Of a stretch of 64,000 nucleotides of DNA, positions 26,902-35,796 are shown piece after piece. Where the stretch lies: positions 108,605 through 172,604 of the forward strand of contig JANSYI010000020.1 in assembly GCA_024742475.1 (NCBI GenBank). Direction: 5' to 3'. The notes below the pieces were generated by a model. It saw only the letters and a program-made list of their open reading frames with translations, made no database searches and was not told the DNA's origin. Origin of the DNA: a bacterium. Its GTDB lineage: Bacteria > Myxococcota_A > Polyangia > Nannocystales > Nannocystaceae. Each line of letters begins with the position of its first letter. The first letter of the stretch is position 1. Made by a program: the position numbers and the translations under genes.

Positions 26902-28836
26902 TCAGGACGGAAGTTCGGGCGACCAACGACGGGCGTGGACGATGGAGCCCGACTCCGCGTCGAGCACGTAGCCCCCGGAGCCGTCGGCGAAGGCGAACCG
27001 GCTGCCATTTGCGGACCACGCGGAGCTTCGAAGGCTGGAGGTCTCGTGCACCCACGCGCGCTCGCCCTCGTCGACCATCGTCAGAAGCGCGTCGCCCCAC
27101 AGGTTGAACCCGTGCTCGAACTGCACGATGACGCTGCGGTCTCGCCCCGGCTCGGGAACCGTGGCCACGACCTCGAACCTGCGCAGACCCAGGGCCCCCA
27201 TGTCCATGCCCTGCGCCTTCAGCCAGTCGGTGCTCTCGTGACCGCGGGGTTTTCCGCCCTCGGGCCACTGCGCGCGGTCGCGCAGCGAGATCGTACGCGC
27301 CTGGCCGAGGGCATCGCCGTCGACCTCGAGCACCTCGAGCGACGCCTGGGGCTTGGTGCTGCCCACGACGATGGAGCCGCCCGTGGGGGTGGGGCGCCAG
27401 CCCGCGACGGCCACGCCCCAAGAGACGGACATCGAGGTGGACGCCACGACCTCTCCGGTGTCGCGCTCGCGCAGCACGACCTTGCCCTTGGCGCCGAGCG
27501 AGACCCAGTGGTCTTCGCCGACGAAGGCGATCAGCTCGGGCTTTGGGCCCGTCCGCGAGAACACGCGAGGCTCGGCCGACCCGTCGAGCGGTTCGATGAC
27601 GACCGAGTCCTGCGTGGCCCAGGCGACGGTGCTGCCCTGCGCGTCGAGCCCGACCGCGTGGGGAGAGAACGATTCGGCCGAGGCGACCGCGGCCTCGCCG
27701 TCACCGAGCGACTGCAGATGCAACGTGCCATCCCACGCGAGCGCTCGCGTGCCGCCTCGGACCTCCGCGTGAGCCATCGTCGTCTCGTTCGATCCCGACA
27801 TGTGCACGACCTCGGGCACGATGGGTGTGAGCGCGTCGCGGTCGGCACCGGGCTGCCAAGGGACGGCCTGCTCGAGGGGCAGGACCATCGCCGTGCCGCC
27901 CCCGGTCTCGGCGAACACCGCCTCGGCGCCCGGATGCACCCGCGGCCGAACGCGCTCGGCGGACTCCGCCACGAGCATGCGCCGCGTGCCGTCGGTGAGA
28001 TCGATGAGCTCGACCTCGAAGCGGCCGGACTTTGGCGCTCGCTTCTGCATGGCCGTGGCGTACCGGCCATCGCTGCTCATGCTGATGTCGTTGCGGTTGG
28101 GGCTCTGGTCGATGTCGACCGTGTGGGCGTCGCCGATCAGCTTCAAGGCCGCGTCGCCGACATCGAGCCGCTGAATCCTCACGGGTGCGAACTGCACGAC
28201 CGCCGCGTGCACACCGTGCTCGTCGTGCTCGACCCGCAGCTGCCACGGTATGACGCCGTGCTCGTCGAGCTCGGCCAGCGTGTTGCCTTGCGCGTCGAAG
28301 AGCCGCACGCGGTGGTCCACGCCGAGTGCGAGGATCCGATCGCCACCAGCCAAGACGTGCAGCTCGAACATCGGCTCCATGGGCGGCACGTCGAACGCGG
28401 TGGTCCAGATGGCCCTGCCCTCGCTCACGGCGATGCGGCCGATGTGGGATCCGCCCGCGGTATCGACGAACGCCGCGAGGTAGCCGCCATCGGCGGCCGC
28501 GAGCGACATCCAAAGCGGCTCGCGCACGGGAAGCTCGAAGGGAACGGCATCGTTGGACGCCTCGGTCCACAGCCGTACACCACCGCGGCGGTCGAGCGTC
28601 AGCGCGGCGGAGCCGTCGGGGGAGAGCGCGACCTCCCGCATGCCCGCGTGACGATGAGCCCGCAGCGTCAGCGATGGCCGCAACCGACCGGTCTCGACAT
28701 CGACCGCCTCAGCGGAGTCGGCGACGGGCTCGCGCGCCTGGGCGGTCGCGGTCCCGCGACCAACACCTGCATCCGCAGGGGTGTTCACACAGCCAGCCCC
28801 CAACAGGGCGACACAAGCGAGGATGCGGACGTTCAT
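26902..28836 (-). CDS. beta-propeller (WD40-like) lipoprotein
   Basis: A 644-residue lipoprotein from ATG 28836; signal ends LLGAGC. The remainder is a repeated beta-propeller with blades such as VALSPDGSAALTLDRRGGVR and ISMSSDGRYATAMQ, and ends with FAFADGSGGYVLDAESG. No catalytic residues are apparent; such proteins bind partners. Its ATG overlaps the TGA of the upstream dihaem cytochrome gene (TGATG at 28834-28838), so both are translated together and probably work together. Confidence 0.82.
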   Translation of the reverse strand: MNVRILACVALLGAGCVNTPADAGVGRGTATAQAREPVADSAEAVDVETGRLRPSLTLRAHRHAGMREVALSPDGSAALTLDRRGGVRLWTEASNDAVPFELPVREPLWMSLAAADGGYLAAFVDTAGGSHIGRIAVSEGRAIWTTAFDVPPMEPMFELHVLAGGDRILALGVDHRVRLFDAQGNTLAELDEHGVIPWQLRVEHDEHGVHAAVVQFAPVRIQRLDVGDAALKLIGDAHTVDIDQSPNRNDISMSSDGRYATAMQKRAPKSGRFEVELIDLTDGTRRMLVAESAERVRPRVHPGAEAVFAETGGGTAMVLPLEQAVPWQPGADRDALTPIVPEVVHMSGSNETTMAHAEVRGGTRALAWDGTLHLQSLGDGEAAVASAESFSPHAVGLDAQGSTVAWATQDSVVIEPLDGSAEPRVFSRTGPKPELIAFVGEDHWVSLGAKGKVVLRERDTGEVVASTSMSVSWGVAVAGWRPTPTGGSIVVGSTKPQASLEVLEVDGDALGQARTISLRDRAQWPEGGKPRGHESTDWLKAQGMDMGALGLRRFEVVATVPEPGRDRSVIVQFEHGFNLWGDALLTMVDEGERAWVHETSSLRSSAWSANGSRFAFADGSGGYVLDAESGSIVHARRWSPELPS

Positions 28837-30812
28837 CAGAGGGTCTCCAGGTAGGCGACGAGGTCGCGGGCTTGGGGTTCGGTGAGGAAGGAGAAGTCGG
28901 CCATCTCGTGCACGCTGCCCTTGTCGGTGACCAACGCCCAAAGGTCGACGGCGCTTCCATCGTGGTAGTAGGGGCCGGTGTGGGCGAGGCCCACGAGCGA
29001 GGGGGTGTCGGTCTCCTCGAGGCCCCACGCGTCGAACGGATACTGGTTGTTGTCGGCCATGACGTCGCCGCCGTGGCAGCCATCGCAGCTGAGCGTGTCG
29101 GTGAAGATCTTGCGTCCGCGTTCGACGGCAGTGGCGTCAGCGACCGTCGGACGAGGCGCCGAGGGAAGCCAGCGAACGTACGCCTCGAGGTCACTGAGCT
29201 GACCGCTGCTCAGCCCCGACCCGCCGAGCCGCACAATCGTGTGCTTGAAGCTCTTGCGCAGCGTCGGATCGACGCCTCCCCACTTGTAGGGCTCCGTACC
29301 GCCGACCCTGCCCGCGAGCATGGGGGTCTGGAGGATCGACCCTCCCAGGCGCCAGCTCAGGCCGTCCTGACGACCTTCGGGGTGGCACGACGCGCACGCC
29401 ATCGTGCCCAGGTCCGAGATGCTCGAGTTGCCGCCGCGCCGGAAGATCTCCGCGCCACGCTCGACCTCGGCGGGTCGGGAGGAGGCAGCCAGCTCGGGCC
29501 CCACGCGCACCGCCGACTGGCTCTCGGTGTGCCAGGACTGATCGTAGATGTCGAACTTGGCCGTCTCGAAGCGAATGAGCTTGCGACTGAGCTCGCAGTG
29601 CATCCACACGTCGTCGCCGTCGACCACGAGACCGTCGGGTCCGCAGGCGTGTTTGGGCATGTCGTACTTGCGGTCGACGTGCCAGAGGCTGTGGGCCGAG
29701 GGTAGCGACGCGTCGCCGATTGCGAGCAGCTCGTCATCGCCGTAGCCCGCCACGAAGATGCGGTCGTGGGCGAGGTCGTACGCGACGGCACGCGGCTGAT
29801 GAATGGTGTTGAGCGCCGAGATGTTCACGTCGGCCTGGCCAACCTCGCGCGGGCTGACGATCGCCAGCTCGTGGGTGATGGCAGGGACGGCTTCGGGCCC
29901 GCCCCCGTAGCTGTCTTGCATGCCTCGGGAGGGGACGCGCTTCATCTGCGGCGTCGAGATCTGGTGCGGAGCGGCGACCTGTCCGTGGCCCAGATACGTC
30001 AACGCGAACACGTTGCGCGCGTGTCGGCGGCCCTGGTCGGTGGGCACTTGAAACCTGCTGCGGGCCTCGGCGATGGTGGCCGAGGGCACCATCTCCTCGC
30101 TCCAATCGTCCTCGACCATCTCCACCTTCACGTGGTCGCGCGGGTCGAGGGCGTGCCACTTGACCCTCTCGCCGCGGGTGTCCAGATGCACCTCGGCCAG
30201 CGCGCCCGAGCTGAGGAACCCGACCATCGCGCGCGTGCCATCGGGGGACACCGCGACACCGCGCGGCTCGGCGCGAAGCTCGACCGACCACGACTCCTTC
30301 ATCGTCTGGGTGTCGAACGCGAACAGCCGGTGGTCCGAGACGCTGGTGACGTAGACCGTCTTGCCATCGGGCGAGAGCGCCAGCCCGTACGGCTCGGGTA
30401 CGGTCGCGCTCGCATCCTCGGCGAGCTGGTCTGCGCTCGAGGTGTCGAGGCGAACGAGGCGAGAGCCGGCTCGGTCGGCGACGAACGTCATCGACCCGTT
30501 GGTCACCAGCTCGCCGAGCGTGCCCGTGAACCCGAGCGTGGCGACGGGGTTGCCGTCCTCGTCGGCGCGCACCACCGAGGCCGCGTTGCGCTCGGCCACC
30601 AAGAGGCCGTGCGCGTCGATGACCACGGTGCTGCCGTGGTGCCCTTGGTGCGGGCCGGCCTTGGGCACCGAGAAAGGGCCCGAGCCGTGGTTGCTGCCGC
30701 GGATGAGCAGATCGGTCGAGGAGGCGTTGTAGTCGTGCGCCCGTGCGCCTCCGACGACCCCCGCCACCAGGAGCAAACCCGCCGCGCATCCCATCCACGT
30801 CTTCCGTTGCAT
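28836..30812 (-). CDS. exported beta-propeller protein with dihaem cytochrome c domain
   Basis: A 658-residue exported protein from ATG 30812, signal peptide ending GGARA. Residues about 30-430 are a YVTN-type propeller (LALSPDGKTVYVTSVSDHRL, VAVSPDGTRAMVGF). The C-terminal 230 residues carry two c-type haem sites, CASCH near 500 and CDGCH near 596, with the GGSILQTPML and TPSLVGLAHTGPYYHDGSA pattern of the MauG/dihaem peroxidase-like family. Together they suggest a periplasmic electron-transfer or oxidative maturation enzyme acting on a partner held by the propeller, perhaps the coupled lipoprotein encoded next. Confidence 0.88.
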   Translation of the reverse strand: MQRKTWMGCAAGLLLVAGVVGGARAHDYNASSTDLLIRGSNHGSGPFSVPKAGPHQGHHGSTVVIDAHGLLVAERNAASVVRADEDGNPVATLGFTGTLGELVTNGSMTFVADRAGSRLVRLDTSSADQLAEDASATVPEPYGLALSPDGKTVYVTSVSDHRLFAFDTQTMKESWSVELRAEPRGVAVSPDGTRAMVGFLSSGALAEVHLDTRGERVKWHALDPRDHVKVEMVEDDWSEEMVPSATIAEARSRFQVPTDQGRRHARNVFALTYLGHGQVAAPHQISTPQMKRVPSRGMQDSYGGGPEAVPAITHELAIVSPREVGQADVNISALNTIHQPRAVAYDLAHDRIFVAGYGDDELLAIGDASLPSAHSLWHVDRKYDMPKHACGPDGLVVDGDDVWMHCELSRKLIRFETAKFDIYDQSWHTESQSAVRVGPELAASSRPAEVERGAEIFRRGGNSSISDLGTMACASCHPEGRQDGLSWRLGGSILQTPMLAGRVGGTEPYKWGGVDPTLRKSFKHTIVRLGGSGLSSGQLSDLEAYVRWLPSAPRPTVADATAVERGRKIFTDTLSCDGCHGGDVMADNNQYPFDAWGLEETDTPSLVGLAHTGPYYHDGSAVDLWALVTDKGSVHEMADFSFLTEPQARDLVAYLETL

Positions 30813-30840
30813 CGCTTCATTGATGCGCAGGAAGGGCCGT

Positions 30841-31398
30841 TCATTCCAAGGGAGCGCCCGCGCCATCGAGCGTGGTCAGCAGCGCGTCCACGGTCGTCTC
30901 TCGCAGCAGTCGATCGCGCGTAGCCGTGACCATGAAGCCGTCCTCCACCGAACGATCCAACCAGCGAAGCAAGGCATCGTAGTAGCCGTCGACGTTGAGC
31001 AGACCCACCGGCTTTTGGTGCATGCCGATCTGCGCCCAGGTGACGATCTCCGCCAGCTCTTCGAGCGTGCCGAAGCCTCCGGGCAACGCGATGAACCCGT
31101 CGGCGTGCTCGAACATCGCCCGCTTTCGCTCGTGCATCGTCTCGACCTCGATGAGCCGGGTGACGCGGCGGTGTGCCACCTCGGAGGAGAACAAGCGCGT
31201 GGGGATCACACCGGTCACGTGGCCACCCCCGGCGAGAACGGTGTCGGCCAAGAGGCCCATGAGCCCGACGCTGCCTCCGCCGTAGACCAGCTCCGTCCCC
31301 CGGGCGACGAACGCCTTGCCCAGGGCCACCGTCGCGTGGGTGATCGCCTCGTTTCGACCAGGCGAGGAGGCACAGTAGACGCAGATTCGGCCGAGCAT
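30841..31398 (-). CDS. LOG-family protein (TIGR00730), possible cytokinin riboside 5'-monophosphate phosphoribohydrolase
   Basis: A 185-residue Rossmann-fold protein. It starts ICVYCASSPG, has LVYGGGSVGLMG near 39 and the family signature PGGFGTLEE near 107-115. Members split N6-modified AMP or plain nucleotide monophosphates into base and ribose phosphate. A GTG six bases upstream of the chosen ATG is an alternative start. Its start is only 30 bp from that of dps on the opposite strand, so the promoters must overlap each other or the coding regions. The propeller-cytochrome gene begins 28 bp downstream of its stop on the same strand. Confidence 0.92.
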   Translation of the reverse strand: MLGRICVYCASSPGRNEAITHATVALGKAFVARGTELVYGGGSVGLMGLLADTVLAGGGHVTGVIPTRLFSSEVAHRRVTRLIEVETMHERKRAMFEHADGFIALPGGFGTLEELAEIVTWAQIGMHQKPVGLLNVDGYYDALLRWLDRSVEDGFMVTATRDRLLRETTVDALLTTLDGAGAPLE

Positions 31399-31428
31399 CG
31401 TCACGGACCCGCATGGTATGAGCCGCGC

Positions 31429-31890
31429 ATGGACATCGGAATCGCCGAAGACGCCCGCAAAGAGATCGTCGCCGCCATGGAGCGTGTGTTGGCCGACACC
31501 TACACGCTCTACCTCAAGACCCACAACTTCCACTGGAACGTCACCGGGCCGAAGTTCAACGACCTGCACGCGATGTTCATGACGCAGTACGTCGAGATGT
31601 GGAACGCCGTCGACCTGCTCGCGGAGCGGATCCGATCGCTCGGCTCGTTCGCCCCCGGCAGCTACAAGGACTTCGCCCGGCTCAGCAGCGTCGAAGAGGC
31701 CACCGACGTCCCCGCAGCGATGGAGATGGTGGCGCAGCTGGTCCAAGGCCACGAGACCGTCATCCGAACGACCCGCGCCGCGCTCGCGCCCGCCGAGTCC
31801 GCCAACGACCAGTCCACGCTCGACCTGCTCACCCAGCGGCTGCAGGTCCACGAGAAGACCGCCTGGATGCTCCGCAGCTTGCTGGCCTAG
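31429..31890 (+). CDS. dps: Dps-family ferritin-like DNA-binding/iron-storage protein
   Basis: 153 residues, the usual Dps length. HNFHWNVTGPKFNDLH near 32-47 supplies the intersubunit ferroxidase ligands and EMWNAVDLLAERIR near 63-76 the partnering acidic residues. It stores iron while consuming hydrogen peroxide in the cytoplasm and protects DNA. The N-terminal DNA-binding tail is short, so DNA binding is uncertain. The gene is followed after 35 bp by the RCK membrane protein on the same strand. Confidence 0.94.
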   Translation: MDIGIAEDARKEIVAAMERVLADTYTLYLKTHNFHWNVTGPKFNDLHAMFMTQYVEMWNAVDLLAERIRSLGSFAPGSYKDFARLSSVEEATDVPAAMEMVAQLVQGHETVIRTTRAALAPAESANDQSTLDLLTQRLQVHEKTAWMLRSLLA

Positions 31891-31925
31891 ACCGCGCCCC
31901 GAGGGCGTGGGATCCTCGGCCCGCC

Positions 31926-33302
31926 ATGGATCCGCTCCGATACCTCGGCATGGGGATCCCGCATGCCGCGGGTCGCTGGCGGTGGTTTCGGTGGCGGTCC
32001 GTGCTGTTGCTCGGTGCCGTGACCCTGGGGCTGTTCGGCTTGCTCAGCGGCGTGGGCGTGTCGGAGCGGCTCGATGTGGTGCACGCGGGCCTGCTGACCA
32101 AGCTCTACTACACGCTGGGCTTGTTCATCTTCGGGGGCATGGACCTGGGCACCCCGGTGGGCGGACCGTGGTGGGGCCGCGCCGCCTTGTGGACGGCCTA
32201 CTTCATCGCGCCGCTCATCACGGCGTCGGCGGTCATCGAGGCGATCTGGCGACTGGTTGGTGTCGACTCCTTTCTCTTGCGGCGCCTCGAGGGCCACGTG
32301 ATCGTGGCGGGCTGCTCGCGACTCACCGTGCTGTACCTGCGGCGTCTCCGGGAGCTGCACCCGCGCATGTCGGTCGTCGTGGTCGCCGACCCTTCGGAGC
32401 ACGCGACGGCGGAGTTCTTGCGCGACGAGTTCAACGTCCCGCTGGTCGAGGGCGACATCACGTCCGAGGCGGTGCTGGGCCGGCTGCGGCTGTCGAAGGC
32501 CGCGCGCGTGCTCTTGCTGACCGACGACGACTTCACCAACCTCGACGCGGCCACGCTGGTCCTCGAGCGCATCCCCGACGACGGCGAACACGTCATCGCA
32601 CACGTCGGCGACCTGGGCTTCATGCGCTCGATGGCCGCAACGAGGCTCGCCAAGCGGTGCCAGGTGTTCAATGGACACCAGATCGCGGCGACGCACCTGG
32701 TCGAGGAGCACCTGCTCGGACACTTCCAGCAGACCGAGCACATCGACCAGGTGGTGCTGGCTGGCTTTGGGCGCTTTGGCCAGACCGTGCTCGAAGAGCT
32801 TCAGCAAGGCGCCTCGGGAGACTTCGACCGCGTCATCATCGTCGACCTCGAGGCGACGCGGCGCACGGCCGTGTTCGGCGAACAGGTTGGATTTCGCGAC
32901 GACTACGAGCGCATCGTGCTCGACGGCGACATTCGCGACCCTCGCGTCTGGGAGGACGTCGTCGGGAACCTCGACGCCGACCGGGCCGACCCGGTGTTCG
33001 TAGTCGGCTCGGGGCAAGATCGGGCGAACCTCCGGCTGGCGATGACGCTGCGCTCACGCTTCCCGCAGTCGCAGGTGATCGGTCGCAGCGAGCGCCCCTG
33101 GGCGTTCGCCGAGGCCCTCTCAGACGAGGCGGGCGTGCAGACGCTGAGCGTGGCGCAGCTGGTGGCCGAGTCCATGCCGGTCTCATGGTTCGGACCCAGA
33201 ACCGACCGCGGCGAGTCGCTGGCCGCCCCCTCGACAGCGGGTGAGTCGCGGATGATGAAGATGCTCCAGCCCGACCCCGAGCCGCCTCGTCCACCGGCCT
33301 GA
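31926..33302 (+). CDS. two-RCK-domain potassium-channel-like membrane protein
   Basis: A 458-residue protein from ATG 31926. Residues about 26-45 and 85-105 are membrane segments with a loop between them (YYTLGLFIFGGMDLG) where ion channels carry the pore. Two TrkA-N/RCK domains follow: the first begins HVIVAGCSRLTVLYLRRL near 121, the second QVVLAGFGRFGQTVLEEL near 277 with an intact GxGxxG. The canonical TVGYG filter is not recognisable, so this may be a channel-derived regulator or transporter rather than a K+ channel. A bidirectional-looking terminator lies just after the stop. Confidence 0.82.
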   Translation: MDPLRYLGMGIPHAAGRWRWFRWRSVLLLGAVTLGLFGLLSGVGVSERLDVVHAGLLTKLYYTLGLFIFGGMDLGTPVGGPWWGRAALWTAYFIAPLITASAVIEAIWRLVGVDSFLLRRLEGHVIVAGCSRLTVLYLRRLRELHPRMSVVVVADPSEHATAEFLRDEFNVPLVEGDITSEAVLGRLRLSKAARVLLLTDDDFTNLDAATLVLERIPDDGEHVIAHVGDLGFMRSMAATRLAKRCQVFNGHQIAATHLVEEHLLGHFQQTEHIDQVVLAGFGRFGQTVLEELQQGASGDFDRVIIVDLEATRRTAVFGEQVGFRDDYERIVLDGDIRDPRVWEDVVGNLDADRADPVFVVGSGQDRANLRLAMTLRSRFPQSQVIGRSERPWAFAEALSDEAGVQTLSVAQLVAESMPVSWFGPRTDRGESLAAPSTAGESRMMKMLQPDPEPPRPPA

Positions 33303-33312
33303 ACGCAGAAAG

Positions 33313-33346
33313 CCCCTCCACAGGATCCAGCGATCCTGAAGAGGGG
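33313..33346. terminator. hairpin terminator between convergent genes
   Basis: CCCCTC pairs with GAGGGG and, inside them, AGGATC pairs with GATCCT around a CAGC loop: two stacked 6-bp stems. It lies 10 bp after the stop of the RCK gene and 47 bp after the stop of the convergent DUF2383 gene. On the minus strand the stem is followed by GCTTTCTG, a weak T tract, so it may act in both directions. Confidence 0.7.
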
Positions 33347-33392
33347 TTGGGGTGTGCGGTCGTGCCGAGCGAGAGCGCTCGGTCGTGCGGGA

Positions 33393-33830
33393 CTAGACCT
33401 GCTCCTTGAGGGTCTTGAGGGAGTCGTGGGTGCGCTGTTGTTCGGGCACGAGCACGGTCTGGACGAAGTGTCGAACCTCGGGGGTGAGGTCTTCGACGTC
33501 GGCGTAGTCCTTCTTGCCGTGGTCCTCGCCTTCTTCGAGAGCCGAGAGGGCCGCCTTCTTGCCGAAGATCTTGGCGCCGCCTTCGACGAGCTTGGCGAAC
33601 GCTCCCCACGCGCCCGAGTCGCTGTCGGGCTCGCCACCCATGGCCCGGATGCGGCTCTTGAGCTTGGTCGCACGGGTCACGTGCGAGGCCTGAAGCGACG
33701 TGAGCTGCCTCTTCATGAGGTCGTCGTCCATCTTCTCGATGCACTGCTCGTAGGTTTCGACGGCCGAGAGCTCCCCACGCAGGAGGCTGTTGAGTTGGTC
33801 GATATCGTTGGTGTTGCCTTCGGGGGTCAT
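33393..33830 (-). CDS. DUF2383 (ferritin-like, PA2169-type) protein
   Basis: 145 residues, helical. DIDQLNSLLRGELSAVETYE and the Glu/His pattern that follows (QASHVTRATKLKSRIRAMGG) are the ferritin-like DUF2383 domain, a four-helix bundle of unknown function often linked to stress. The C-terminal 50 residues add a further helical pair (RHFVQTVLVPEQQRTHDSLK). Cytoplasmic, no signal. Single gene ending at a shared terminator. Confidence 0.85.
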   Translation of the reverse strand: MTPEGNTNDIDQLNSLLRGELSAVETYEQCIEKMDDDLMKRQLTSLQASHVTRATKLKSRIRAMGGEPDSDSGAWGAFAKLVEGGAKIFGKKAALSALEEGEDHGKKDYADVEDLTPEVRHFVQTVLVPEQQRTHDSLKTLKEQV

Positions 33831-33919
33831 GCAGCACAGAGGGAGCAGGATCCGTGCCAGCCTCTACCGCGGGGCGGCGCCCTGGCTGTACGCTCCGCGC
33901 AGTGGGGGACGCCTCGGGC

Positions 33920-34996
33920 ATGCCGCGTTGGTTGAAGGTCGCGCAACGGGTCTTGGCCGCGCTCCTTGGTGCGCTGGTCGTCGTGGCGAGCATCACCCCG
34001 GCGCTGACGAGCAACGTGTGGTGGATCCGTGCCTTCGATTTTCCGCGGATGCAGGCCCTCGTGCTGGCCATCGTCGCCGTGCCTGCGTGTTTCTTCGCCC
34101 TGCGCGGGCAGTGGCGCTGGCGATGGCTGGCCGCGAGCGTGATGGGTCTATGTGTGGCAGCCCAAGCCACCAAGATCGTCCCGTACACGCCGCTGTTTCC
34201 AAAGCAGGTTCAGCCCGCACGCTCGGGCGAGAGCGGCGGAGAGCTTTCACTGCTGGTCGCGAACGTGAAAATGGAGAATCGCGATTCCGCGGCCTTTCTC
34301 GAGGCCGTGCGAAGCCGCGATCCCGATGTGATCGCCGTCGTGGAGCCGGACGCGTGGTGGCAGGAGCAGCTCGAGTCGCTGCAGGCATCCCATCCCCACA
34401 CGGTCTTTGCTCCGCGCGACAACACCTACGGCATGCTGGTCTACTCCCGGCTGCGGCTGACGAACGCGCGGGTCGAGCACATCGTTCAAGACGATGTGCC
34501 TTCGATCCACGCGCGCGCGTGGCTGCCCAACGGGTACTCTGTGGATCTGCACTTCCTGCATCCGCGTCCACCTGCGCCGCAGGAGGCCACCGACACGAAA
34601 GAACGAGACGCCGAGATCCTGATCGTCGGCAAACGCGTCGAGGATCGGAGTCGGCCCGCAATCGTCGCGGGTGATCTCAACGATGTCGCGTGGTCATCGA
34701 CCACGTCGTTGTTTCAGGAGATCAGCGGACTGCTCGATCCGCGGATCGGGCGTGGCATGTTCAACAGCTACCACGCCAAGCATTGGTTCTTGCGCTGGCC
34801 GCTCGATCACGTGTTTCACTCGGAGCACTTCTATCTGGTCGCGATGGAGCGCCTCGAGGCGATCGGATCGGACCACTTTCCAATCTTCATCCGCCTGCAG
34901 CTCGACGCCTCGGCCCCCCGGAACCAAGAAGGCCCCGAGGCGAGCGCCGAAGAGGAGGCCACTGCACAGGAGATGATCGACAAAGCCGAGCGGTGA
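33920..34996 (+). CDS. endonuclease/exonuclease/phosphatase-family membrane protein
   Basis: 358 residues from ATG 33920, preceded at about 11 bp by GGGGGAC; a GTG at 33902 is an alternative. Three membrane segments occupy residues about 8-85, as in the YafD-like members. The catalytic domain follows: SLLVANVKMENRD, DPDVIAVVEPD with the metal-binding Glu, IVAGDLNDVAWS with Asp/Asn, and a final GSDHFPIFIRLQL carrying the catalytic His. The domain would face the periplasm. Substrate unknown; the fold serves nucleases and phospholipid or inositol phosphatases. Confidence 0.88.
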   Translation: MPRWLKVAQRVLAALLGALVVVASITPALTSNVWWIRAFDFPRMQALVLAIVAVPACFFALRGQWRWRWLAASVMGLCVAAQATKIVPYTPLFPKQVQPARSGESGGELSLLVANVKMENRDSAAFLEAVRSRDPDVIAVVEPDAWWQEQLESLQASHPHTVFAPRDNTYGMLVYSRLRLTNARVEHIVQDDVPSIHARAWLPNGYSVDLHFLHPRPPAPQEATDTKERDAEILIVGKRVEDRSRPAIVAGDLNDVAWSSTTSLFQEISGLLDPRIGRGMFNSYHAKHWFLRWPLDHVFHSEHFYLVAMERLEAIGSDHFPIFIRLQLDASAPRNQEGPEASAEEEATAQEMIDKAER

Positions 34997-35008
34997 AGCG
35001 GCGTCGGT

Positions 35009-35167
35009 CTACTTCATCGAGCCGCGGATGAAGCCGAGGATGGCGAGCACCAAGAAGATGAAGAAGGCGATCTTGCCGAGGCCAGCCATGCTGGCGGCGA
35101 TTCCACCAAAGCCGAAGACGGCGGCGACGATGGCAAGTACGAGGAGGACGATGGCTGCTTTCAACAT
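35009..35167 (-). CDS. DUF1328/YtjA-type small membrane protein
   Basis: 52 residues from ATG 35167 with two hydrophobic helices (AAIVLLVLAIVAAVFGFGG and GKIAFFIFLVLAILGFIRG) separated by a short loop, the pattern of UPF0391/DUF1328 proteins, which are widespread small inner-membrane proteins linked to stress responses. The frame stays open upstream to 35272, but only the stretch from MLKAA matches the family. Confidence 0.85.
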   Translation of the reverse strand: MLKAAIVLLVLAIVAAVFGFGGIAASMAGLGKIAFFIFLVLAILGFIRGSMK

Positions 35168-35287
35168 GCCCTTCGTCAGTGCAAGAGCGTTGCCAACGAC
35201 GGCAACGCCGCCAGAAGGGTGAACGGTGGTCGCTTCGATGTGCGGCTCTTCCACAACTGCGCGAAAGTGCACGCGCGCGAAGCAGAC

Positions 35288-35617
35288 TCAGCCCGCCGAA
35301 CGCACGGCCGCAAGCAGCTCGGGATCGGCCTTGTCGAACTCGATCGCGACCTTGTAGGGCCACAACCCGCCGGGGTCGTTGGCGTTGGCTTCTTGCCGCA
35401 CGACCCGGCCGTGCACCAGACGGGGCGAGCCCGACTCGGGATCGACGTGCAGCGAGACGTGAACCTCGGTGCCGGGCTCGAGACGCTTGCGAGCGGCCAA
35501 GAGGATGCCGCGGTCGCTGACATCCTTCGCCACCGCCGTATTGCGACGGCCCGAGTTGCGCATGCGAACCGGGAACCAGGTCTTCACCCGGCGCGAACGG
35601 CGATTCTCCGATGCCAT
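35288..35617 (-). CDS. PilZ-domain protein
   Basis: 109 residues from ATG 35617, a stand-alone PilZ domain. RRSRRVKTWFPVRM supplies the arginine-rich c-di-GMP loop and DVSDRGILLAA the second motif (D/NxSxxG). The end, VAIEFDKADPELLAAV, is the usual closing strand and helix. It probably binds c-di-GMP and acts on motility or surface functions; no partner gene is adjacent. Confidence 0.88.
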   Translation of the reverse strand: MASENRRSRRVKTWFPVRMRNSGRRNTAVAKDVSDRGILLAARKRLEPGTEVHVSLHVDPESGSPRLVHGRVVRQEANANDPGGLWPYKVAIEFDKADPELLAAVRSAG

Positions 35618-35731
35618 GCGCACAGTGTAAGACAAACGGATACCTCCCGCCAGGCCGAGTTGCACGGAAAGTCAGTGAGCTCCGCGCGATGGGCGCCCCG
35701 TTCCGCAACCATGGGCCGTCAACCATACGAG

Positions 35732-35765
35732 AGGCCCCCCTGCGTTGGCACACGCAGGAGGGCCC
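35732..35765 (-). terminator. hairpin terminator after the C1-peptidase gene
   Basis: CCTGCGT pairs with ACGCAGG around TGGCAC, with further G/C pairs outside (GGCCC/GGGCC with one bulge). It lies about 32 bp downstream of the minus-strand peptidase stop. No clear T tract follows, so it may be a strong stem-only terminator. Confidence 0.6.
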
Positions 35766-35796
35766 GTCGTCAAACCAAGCCAGGAGTAGGGAGAAA

